This document shows, piece by piece, positions 17,705 to 25,314 of a DNA stretch of 25,314 nucleotides. Origin of the DNA: Zancudomyces culisetae (lineage: Eukaryota; Kickxellomycota; Harpellomycetes; Harpellales; Legeriomycetaceae); contig LSSK01000074.1 in assembly GCA_001969505.1 (NCBI GenBank), forward strand, positions 1 through 25,314, read 5' to 3'. A program made the position numbers and the translations under genes. The first letter of the stretch is position 1. Each line of letters begins with the position of its first letter. The notes under the pieces were generated by a model. That model saw only the letters and a program-made list of their open reading frames with translations, was not told the origin of the DNA and searched no databases.

Positions 17705-20082
17705 TTTCGGCTTTTTTTGATGTTTCCCGCCCTTTCTGGTGTGCTAAGCCTACACTATCCTTTCTTGCTGTTATCAATGCTCCTAGTATTTTATGTGTTT
17801 GGATTATTTAAATAAAACCAAAAATTGGTATATTTACATTTTGCACGTTTTTTAATTAAATCGTTCCTTTATACTGAACACGACGAATTTTTTTTTTTGA
17901 GCTTTCAATGTAACAATTGCCTGAAAATTACAAAAATAATTAGGAGTTGGATGAACCAAGGAAATTGCTTAGCGAATGGCATTTCTTAGATTTTTCCATC
18001 ACGGTTTGGTAACAACTTGCATAAACCACGCATTTTGTTGCCATGGAAACTGCGTTTATTTTTTTCTGCTATATCTTTTTCGTGTTTTTGGAGATTGATT
18101 AAACCAAATCAAACATCCACGTTTATTCGCTTTTTAAATTCTAACAGTGGAAAAAAATAAATAGTGAGGTGGAGAACATTAAACACAGAATGCAACATAG
18201 GCATCTTTTAAACAGTATTACATATGCTTTTGATCACAGGTGTTAAAACAAAAACTTTGGCCGGATAGCCTATCTCTAAATTACCACATCCTCCTTCGAA
18301 TGGCGTCCCTGCATTACATTTATTTTTTTTTTGGGTTTAGAATTTTATCTATATATGATTGCCTCAATGGCCGAGAATGTGGTGGAAACACAGACATAAA
18401 AAACCCGTTTGAAATTCATGCAGCCCAGATTTCAAGTATAATTAGTTTATATATCGCATTGTGCAACAAACGCCTTTCCAAATTCCTTGTTTGTCAAACT
18501 GTATTCTCTGCTCTTTGTTCAATGGGTTGGAATTTTTTGTCAATAGATGCGAATGCAAATTTCCCAACACCTCTCTACGCGTTTAAAGTTACGATACACT
18601 CTGTTGTTTGTTCCATCACCATTGATGTTTTTCAAAAATATTTGCATCCACCACCCTTCCGACTCAGACTCAGACTAAATTGGCTTTGTTGATAAATCCG
18701 TTTTATTAATTAACTGATCTCAAAACGCATTAAATATCTGTATTTTTTTTATCAGATTGGCCATCATTTGCCTAATAGTACTGAAGTAGAAATATACACT
18801 GTAATATTCTAGTGTAGTATGTTTTACACTAAACCTTCAGTAATCATAACCTTCACTCCCACTCCCACTCCCACTTCCACACTTCAAGTGGGTATACACG
18901 AGCTTGGGCTAGGCTAGTTGAGTATATATTTTCACTCAATTGCTATACACCTCTGTACCACCTGTAGACTTTAAAATCAGTTTTAAAATACTTATTGGAC
19001 TACTTCATCTCCTGGTTACCATCTATCATTTATCGATTTTCATTTTTATTATCGTTTACGCATTATTAGCATAGCAGGATAGCCTGTGATAGCGTAAATT
19101 CTTGGTCGTGTTTAGAATCATTTAACAGCTATTAACTTGTAATTCAAATAATTCTTGAACGCTAATGTGTTTATAAACTATTTTTTGATTTATTTTTACC
19201 GGCTTATACCACCAAGGGAAGAGAACCGAAATTCCATTATTTTATTTGGTTAGGATCCCTTTAAAAATTCAAAACGTAGTCAAAGGACTTGCTAAACCTC
19301 TATTGTATTTAATCAGTTTATTTGATTAATCATAGTATAGTCATTCGTAACATACTTTCTTATAGTTTGTATTCGAAGTAATGCTAAAAAAAGAAAAAAA
19401 TAGTTTTTCTGTCCTTCTTCATCCCTGTTAGTAGTCCTCATTTCCTTCCAAAAATAGCACTAGAACTGCAAACAACACCACGCTTAAAAGTGAGAACCAG
19501 CCAATGTGCATTTTTACTGCAAAATGTATTTCAGTAAATCACGTTTATATCGAAAACCTCCGGCATAATTGTTACTTAATTTACTTGTATCTCCAATTAT
19601 CGACTTCAGCCACTAAGGATTCAATCAACTCCGCCACTGATTATGCAAAATAAACGTATATTGATGAAAAAACCCAGCTACCAAATAGGACCCGCAACAC
19701 ACAGTTTCTGATACTTCCCCATGTAATAACCCATAATCTTACTACCTTTTTTTTTGTTTTGTTTGACTCGCATTTTCGGGCTGGCGGGGAGGGGGGGGAG
19801 AGTTCTTTGCGAATGCGGATTATAGGATAGTTTTGATATTTTGAAACACTTCAAAGAAATTTTTTTGGATTTATTTTCGCAGCAATTGTCTGGGCTGTAC
19901 TTTCGGTGTTTGAATATTTAAACTTGTTTTCCGTATCTTTTTTGTATTATTTTCTTTTTTTTTTCAGATACACAAATAATTGTACCTTCATTTTTCAAGC
20001 TTATTTAAAAGGCAAAGATACAAGAAAGGTAGAAAAAGGATAACATATATTTTGCGCTTTGGTAGAGTATTTGGTCACGAAT
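17705..20082. other. Long intergenic region between BUR6 and the METTL7-like gene
   Basis: About 2.4 kb of AT-rich sequence. It contains a 130-codon plus-strand frame from an ATG at 18300 to 18692, whose composition is not convincingly coding, and a CACTCC hexamer repeat at about 18854-18876. A minus-strand cluster of splice-like signals with a small transmembrane frame lies at about 19400-19640. A G-rich run is at 19780-19800. No RNA gene was recognised. Confidence 0.4.
19428..19511 (-). CDS. Possible transmembrane micro-ORF or terminal exon (uncertain)
   Basis: This 27-residue frame starts MHIGWFSLLSVVLFAVLV and ends LEGNEDY, a single hydrophobic segment with an acidic end. It follows an ATTTTGCAG acceptor ending at 19517. 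Upstream, a coding-like stretch at 19585-19636 (ELIESLVAEVDNWRY) is bounded by CAG and GTAAAT, but the two join in a different phase. The stop overlaps TACTAAC, a branch-point consensus, followed by a T-rich tract and TAG near 19387. No family recognised. Confidence 0.22.
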   Translation of the reverse strand: MHIGWFSLLSVVLFAVLVLFLEGNEDY

Positions 20083-20901
20083 ATGATTTTATTACTTGTA
20101 TGTATTTTCCTCCTGGTTGTTCTTTTGGCAAGAGCAAATAGAGAGGGAACATTAATAAGGAAAGCAAGCGATACGATATTCGGCTTTGGATGGAGCTTTC
20201 TCAGCGAGAACGTAGATAAAGAGATAAGTGGTGTCAAAAAGGAGTTATACAGCGAAGTCTCTGGGAATGTGCTTGAAATTGGGGCTGGCTTGGGAACTTC
20301 GCTCAAGTATCTAAACATGAAAAAAATCAAAAGGTTCTTGGCTGTTGAGCCCAACAAAGCTTTCCACGAAGGTATTGAACGTGAAGCGCTAAAAACTGGC
20401 TTTGTCGTTGACTATATAACCACAGCAGATATCAAGCAAGGAAAACTAGTCGAAAAGCTGAAAACAAGCGGTAACAAGCCTTGTTTGTATATTTATGGTG
20501 AATTCCTGGCAAAGAATCCAGAAACTCAAGAGCTGGTAGCTTCCTTTGGTTTCTTCGATTCGGTTATCATCTCATATGTGTTGTGTTCAGTAGGTGATGT
20601 GGAACAGATGTTGGGGCTAATGGGTAGTGTGCTATCAAAATCTGGAAAACTATATTTTAATGAACACGTTTCTGCAAACGAGAACGGGTCAGCAAGCGAG
20701 GTTATATTCCACTACTTCCAGGAGCTCGTTACACCCATTTGGGGAGTTTTCTTGGGAAATTGCCACCTAAACAGAAGAACAGGCGAAATGATTGAAAATT
20801 CAGCGTACTTTAAAAACGTGAAAATCAAAAGAACCACACTTGCAAAATCTGGGTTTTCCAGACTGCTTCCCGTAGTATATGGGTCTGCAGAGAAGGCATA
20901 G
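20083..20901 (+). CDS. METTL7-like membrane-anchored class I methyltransferase
   Basis: This is a SAM-dependent methyltransferase of the METTL7 (TMT1) type, whose animal members sit on the ER and lipid droplets and methylate small thiols. The substrate here is unknown. The product is 272 residues from the ATG at 20083; the frame extends eight codons upstream only through a TTG. An N-terminal hydrophobic anchor covers residues 1-17. Family blocks are GVKKELYSEV, motif I VLEIGAGLGTS (63-73), the acidic VEPN loop (88-91), SYVLCSVGDVEQML and KLYFNEHVSA. The end GNCHLNRRTGEMIE, then LLPVVYG, matches the C-terminal half of METTL7 proteins. No intron. It converges on the secreted-protein gene, with 361 bases between stops. 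Confidence 0.85.
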   Translation: MILLLVCIFLLVVLLARANREGTLIRKASDTIFGFGWSFLSENVDKEISGVKKELYSEVSGNVLEIGAGLGTSLKYLNMKKIKRFLAVEPNKAFHEGIEREALKTGFVVDYITTADIKQGKLVEKLKTSGNKPCLYIYGEFLAKNPETQELVASFGFFDSVIISYVLCSVGDVEQMLGLMGSVLSKSGKLYFNEHVSANENGSASEVIFHYFQELVTPIWGVFLGNCHLNRRTGEMIENSAYFKNVKIKRTTLAKSGFSRLLPVVYGSAEKA

Positions 20902-21262
20902 CTGTATTGATTTTGCAACCTTTTTGTGAAAAATCAAATGAAAAAAAAAAGTAGTGCCCAAATAAATTTTCAGGTGGAACTGAGGAAAACTAGTCATGTG
21001 GTGGGTAATAAACCATTTTTTAAATACCTATGTACAAGAAGATATTGAATGGGCTTTTGGGTGAGTTGGCTTTACCACCTTTTATCCTTGGCTATAAAAA
21101 AAATGATAAATTATTTGGTATTAGGGAGTTTGCGAAATGTTTGCATAACCTTGTTTGATTGGTGTTCTTTTAAGTGCGTTTATTAATTTTTAAAGCAAAA
21201 GAAAAATAAACACCTAAGTATGATGTATTTCCCCAAACCAAAGATAGCTCAAAAGACTAAAC
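20902..21262. other. Convergent 3' region
   Basis: AT-rich sequence between the stop codons of the METTL7-like and secreted-protein genes. Nothing else is visible, apart from a possible spliced 3' extension of the secreted-protein gene on the minus strand. Confidence 0.5.
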
Positions 21263-22483
21263 TTACTCAGCCAAAGAGGCTTTGATTTCAGCAATAATCC
21301 CATGATCTGTGAGAAACTCAAATTCCATATTGAGCAATCCAATCAATTCATTGGTTATGGCGGTACTTTCATCTGTGCTATAATCCATAGCCCATTCATA
21401 CCGAGAGTGATAGACATTGTTGTTGCTTAAATATAGCTTTGGAGTACCTCCAGATACATCAATGTCCACAACATCAAAGTAGTTGCTATTAGCAAATAAT
21501 CTTACTTTACTCAATTTTTTGTCAATATACGCTGTAATATTGACGTATGCCTCTTTTCTGGTATTATACTCGGCCATGTCATTTCTGATTTTTGCCAACT
21601 CCATTTTGGAGTGTTCAGAATTCTGGATCGAAAGCACGTCAAATAGGTGACGGGTAAGCGGACTGTTTAGTGTTATATACTCATTATCTGGTTTTAGCGA
21701 ACTGGTGTTTTGCAACGTATTTACAATGCAAGAGTAAATACTATCCACTCTGCCCTCCTCACTATCATCAGCTATTTGAACAGTTCGATCTGTTAACATT
21801 ACTTTTTTTGCTTGAAGTAGAGTATTTAAAAATCCATTTATCATATCTAAATAATCTGATACATATGTAATCAAAGCGTTTATTAGGCTAGAACGCTCAT
21901 CTTCGGTTAGCTGTGCGATTTCAGGTGTGGGTATTTGCGTGTTATGATTATAACTAGCAATATTTCGCAAAATTAAACCCCTTAGTTCTTCAATCATTTT
22001 TACTCTTTCTAGTACCTCGTTCCTGTAACCGTAAACATGTTTATGGTTTTTGTAGTAAATTAACGCGTAGTAGGATAATAGGTCAATTTTCTTCCGAAGC
22101 TCACGTGTAAATGAAGAGTTAGCATTGAATTTCAATGGGTCTTCTGGAGTTCGTTCATCGTAATTGTGTAGAGAAATGAGGAATTCATTTACTTTGGTGA
22201 TTTCAAGACTGATGCTATCCAAAAGTTTGTAGTACTTATTAGAAACCTCGGCAAAGAGAAGACTGCTATTTCTAATTCTCTGGCAATTTTTGATAACAGC
22301 ATTTTGTGTAATAGTGTAGTTACTATGATCCTGTTTCAATATGCATTGATGAAATGAGTAACTTGGCCATATACTTTCAGCTTTGTGTACAGCGTAACAT
22401 TCATTAAATGCCTCTCTATCCAAACCAAGAACATTAGTTGCAGAAAGTGTACCGACAACAATTGCCGAGATTATTAGTTTCAT
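21263..22483 (-). CDS. Predicted secreted glycoprotein, no recognised family
   Basis: The 406-residue frame starts with a clear signal peptide (MKLIISAIVVGTLSATNVLG, likely cleaved before LDREAF). There is no later membrane segment. Four cysteines (29, 47, 67, 252) could form two disulfides. Sequons occur at Asn55, 72, 122 and 259 and at a NIT near 316. The middle is rich in Leu/Glu/Lys/Arg with helical character (about 80-235), and the C-terminal third is Asn/Ser/Tyr-rich. I do not recognise the family. The stop TAA lies inside GAGTAAGT, so a GTAAGT donor overlaps it. A TTAG acceptor about 60 bases on would replace the last residue with a short hydrophobic tail, so the 3' end is uncertain. 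The neighbouring gene to the right is also predicted secretory and on the same strand. Confidence 0.85.
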   Translation of the reverse strand: MKLIISAIVVGTLSATNVLGLDREAFNECYAVHKAESIWPSYSFHQCILKQDHSNYTITQNAVIKNCQRIRNSSLLFAEVSNKYYKLLDSISLEITKVNEFLISLHNYDERTPEDPLKFNANSSFTRELRKKIDLLSYYALIYYKNHKHVYGYRNEVLERVKMIEELRGLILRNIASYNHNTQIPTPEIAQLTEDERSSLINALITYVSDYLDMINGFLNTLLQAKKVMLTDRTVQIADDSEEGRVDSIYSCIVNTLQNTSSLKPDNEYITLNSPLTRHLFDVLSIQNSEHSKMELAKIRNDMAEYNTRKEAYVNITAYIDKKLSKVRLFANSNYFDVVDIDVSGGTPKLYLSNNNVYHSRYEWAMDYSTDESTAITNELIGLLNMEFEFLTDHGIIAEIKASLAE

Positions 22484-23426
22484 TTTGCTTGGTGTGGGCT
22501 TATTGGTACTCTTTATAGCTTATAGAAGAAAGAAACTCAAGGTGGTGGTATACTTTGTAGAAATACAACCAGTTGTGTGAATAAAAAAACACAAAGAAAG
22601 TGTAGACCTTATATAATAATTAATTGAGAGGAGGAGGGGGGGGAGGACTAGCTAGTCAATGTTGAAAAAAAATATTCTTGTCTAATGAAGTCTCTCACAC
22701 TGTATGCCCTAGTAAACCGTTAACCAGCTGAGTGAGGGGCACTAAGCTTGCTTCTTGGAGGTGGTAAAAAAACGAAAATAAAATCTTATTTAGACAAATG
22801 CGTTATGTTATCCCTTGATTTATATTAATGAAAACAGGATTTAATATTTTGAACTTCAAAAATGGAAAAAACTTGAACTTTCCATAAATATGTTAATTAA
22901 ACTTCCTTTTTTGTTTTTTTTTGTTTTCACTAATGAATTAAATAATGATACCACGTAGAGCTACAAGTAACAACTCTGTATAATATTTGTGCATCCAAAC
23001 CCTTTCAAGCCCTCTGCTGCAAGAAACTCTATATTTATTGGGTGTCGGATCAAGGGAAAAAAAATATTTTATCAAAGGGAAGAAAGTTAAGGATTAATTT
23101 GTATAGGAAGTGTGTAGGCTGTTCAAACCAGATACCCCAGTTCTTGCATAATTTTTTAATTGGTAAATATAGTATGCTTTCTTTCTAGCTATTAACTACC
23201 ATCCATTCCCATTACCATCTCACTACCCTTTTATGTTCAAACAATATCAATATGGCGAAATACAAAACATCTTATTTGTGAATGAAAAGTGATTCATTTT
23301 TGGATTTTATTAACATATAAATTACAGGTATATGTTAATTATAAATTATAGTGTCACGAATTAAACTCATTCATAGGAATAAATTAATTGTATATCAATA
23401 AATTGGCTAAAAAAGTAATAAAAAAT
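22484..23426. other. Intergenic region between the two secretory-protein genes
   Basis: About 940 AT-rich bases with a GGAGG/G-run purine tract at 22627-22646 and several poly-T tracts. It presumably holds the promoter of the secreted-protein gene and the 3' flank of the protease homologue. No gene seen. Confidence 0.5.
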
Positions 23427-24485
23427 CTAAAATAGTAAAACCAATACCGTTGAAAAGAGCGTCACTAATTTGAATCCGGTATTTTTCAAGATAGTCGAGG
23501 CAGAAGGTGCATAATCATAATATCCCGATAAATTGGTAATCGTTGAGTAGTCAGGAGAGGGCCGAGCGGTTGTATTTAATAAGTACGACTTTTCAATTCC
23601 TGTGACATTTACAATCCAGTCAATGTAGCTATATACATGGGTATAATAGTTCGTAACAGCACTTTCTGGACGAATAGTTGCACCATTTCCAGATCTTCCT
23701 GTATTACTCGCAACACCAACAAGTAAATTAGCTCCATCATTCATGTACACCAAGGGGTTTCCTCCATCTCCAAATACCAAACTTTTGCCATCCTTCACTA
23801 ATGTACAGACAACATCTTTGTTGTTGTTCGACCAGTTGACATTGGCGTCTTTACAAACACTTGAAGAAGAGGGTGATTGTATAGCTTTATTTAGTTTATT
23901 ATTTGGTAAACCCGATATCCCAGTCGAAGTAAAACCCCAACCTGCTGTAACCAAATCCACATCATCCGTTACATTTCCACTGTATATCGCTACTGGTGCG
24001 AAAATATCTTTTAATACTGGAGAATATAATTCTATAACTGCTATATCATTTTCCAATGACTCGGGAGAAAACTCGGAATGAATATGTACTTTACGTGTTG
24101 GATAATCAATACCGCGAGTGTTTTTTGTTGTTCCAATACCAATGAAAATATATGTTGGCTTAGGATCTTGCACTAATTTGCCTTCCTTGTCTAAATAACA
24201 GCTAGCTGCAGTTACTGCTATTTGGTTAGATATTAGTGAAGCACTACATACTATGTAACCACCTTCCACGTACACGTTCATTCTTCAAATATATGGAAAA
24301 TCTTCTCTCTTTGCTGGTTCCTCATTTAGGATTCTCACATTTTTACTTAGTTCACCATCTCCGCTCTGTGACATGTCAATATTGGTGTCTATATTATCAA
24401 CTGAGGAAGCTTGTACAGCTGCAATACCTCCAAGTGAAAGTGCTGCGAGGATATGTTTACAACGTGATTTGTTGTTCAATTTCAT
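23427..24485 (-). pseudogene. Trypsin-like serine protease homologue, catalytically degenerate, GPI-type tail, in-frame TGA
   Basis: The fold is trypsin/chymotrypsin (S1). Residues 1-66 give a signal peptide (HILAALSLGGIAAVQAS) and a propeptide reaching RILNEEPAKREDFPYI, aligned with the usual R-IVGG...PY. An in-frame TGA at 24285-24287 follows. The same frame then runs from RMNVYVEGG to a TAG at 23427. The His-containing TAAHC is TAASC (Ser at 95), and the Asp block ENDIAVIEL is kept. GDSGGP is GDGGNP (Gly at the Ser position, 241). The activation N-terminus is ILNE instead of IVGG. Sequons are present, and the last 15 residues are hydrophobic after small residues, as in a GPI signal. It is either a pseudogene, a readthrough gene, or carries a sequence error; an ATG after the TGA would give 284 residues without signal peptide. 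No rescuing intron was found. The encoded protein cannot be an active serine protease. Confidence 0.85.
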
Positions 24486-25314
24486 TGTTATTGTTATTAT
24501 TATATATTAGCCTTGTATCTATCGATTGTTAAAAGGAGTTAAGAATAAGTGTAATTAGACATTTTAATGATGAAGCTGCTCTGTTTATATAGTATTTCCT
24601 ATATATCCATGAATCAATTCCACCTATAATTCACTGCTGATTAAAAATGGAAAAGAACAAAAACTGATGAAACCATTAGCACTGGTGAATATTGTATTTA
24701 CCATCTTTATTTTCATACAATCAGAATTATTGGAATGTACTTTTCTTTGTGTTTTCAAGCAATCAAATCTCAACCCCAAGCAATATTTGGTGTAGATTGT
24801 AAAATATTCATCTTTGTAGATTATTTGCAAGTAATTTACGTAGATTATAAGTGAATATTTGTTGGCAAAATAAACAACCTGACCAATAGATATGCCAAGT
24901 GAAGGGAAAATACATCTTGAGAATCATCAAAACCGAAAGCCATGTAATATTCATTTCTTAGAGCAAATAAAAATCAGCTAAAACGAATAGATCTGCTGAA
25001 TAGTGCACTGGAAATCTTTAGGTCTCTCATGGTTGGAATTGTATAAGATGAGCTGTTTTTTTTATGGTTTGGTTTTATCTGCCAAGAGCACATACCAGTC
25101 AGGTGGTATGATATGTGCCACACACTCCAGCACAAGTATGGTATTCAATTAATACAACATGCTTGGTCGATGCTTGTACCAACACAAGTAATTAAGGATA
25201 TTGAAAAGGATAGCTAGTGTTATTATGTCAATGAGCAGTCCAATTTTGGTACACGTAATACTTTCTGTACTTAGAAGGTTAATCTATATTTTTTGCTAGA
25301 TGGATTTATCAAAT
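24486..25314. other. Right-edge non-coding region
   Basis: AT-rich sequence upstream of the protease homologue up to the window edge. No open frame, RNA gene or repeat structure could be supported. Confidence 0.5.

Noticed and set aside
549-24287. TGA reassigned to a sense codon (it interrupts both the retroelement and the protease homologue)
   Set aside because: The acyltransferase ends naturally at a TGA, and the other genes contain no internal TGA. Both interrupted genes are kinds expected to decay.
1-25314. tRNA, rRNA, snRNA genes or CRISPR arrays
   Set aside because: I looked for B-box-like sequences, conserved U6 segments and regularly spaced repeats on both strands and found none convincing.

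Overview
The window is nuclear DNA of an AT-rich, intron-containing eukaryote, almost certainly a fungus. The genes are compact; introns of about 54-381 bases start with GTAAGT-like donors and end in TAG, CAG or, rarely, AAG. The products (NC2alpha/Bur6, Bub3, Npy1-type NADH pyrophosphatase, Grx, Slc1-type acyltransferase, alpha-tubulin) are ordinary eukaryotic housekeeping proteins. The AT-rich composition, a jockey/LINE-like retroelement and a trypsin-like secreted protein together suggest an early-diverging lineage such as Zoopagomycota/Kickxellomycotina (for example gut-dwelling Harpellales). That placement is an inference, not a demonstrated identity. A run of 211 Ns flanked by identical sequence shows this is a draft scaffold.

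Layout, left to right. 1-548: 3' end of a degraded non-LTR retrotransposon (minus). 886-1917: ribosomal protein uL1 (RPL10A/RPL1), with a 5-base first coding exon. 2633-3454: four-exon free methionine-(R)-sulfoxide reductase. 3685-4842: BUB3, divergent from a CPYC glutaredoxin (5044-5391) with an N-myristoylation-like start. 6931-7994: PlsC-type acyltransferase, convergent with a five-exon STN1-like telomere OB-fold protein (8179-9397). 10387-12447: NADH pyrophosphatase interrupted by an assembly gap and a perfect duplication. 14478-15821: intronless alpha-tubulin with a sharp internal change of codon usage. 16151-17704: four-exon NC2alpha/BUR6 carrying a long prion-like tail. 20083-20901: membrane-anchored METTL7-like methyltransferase. 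21263-22483: secreted orphan protein. 23427-24485: degenerate, apparently GPI-anchored trypsin homologue broken by an in-frame TGA.

The left and central parts are unlinked housekeeping genes with no operon-like logic. The last 4 kb differ: two neighbouring minus-strand genes both encode predicted secretory proteins, one without a recognisable family and one a trypsin fold that has lost the catalytic His and Ser. This is the part most likely to hold lineage-specific surface or host-interface biology. Long intergenic stretches (notably 12448-14477 and 17705-20082) contain only weak candidates for small spliced genes, recorded with low confidence. Exon structures were derived by hand from splice signals, reading-frame continuity and family resemblance, without database searches.
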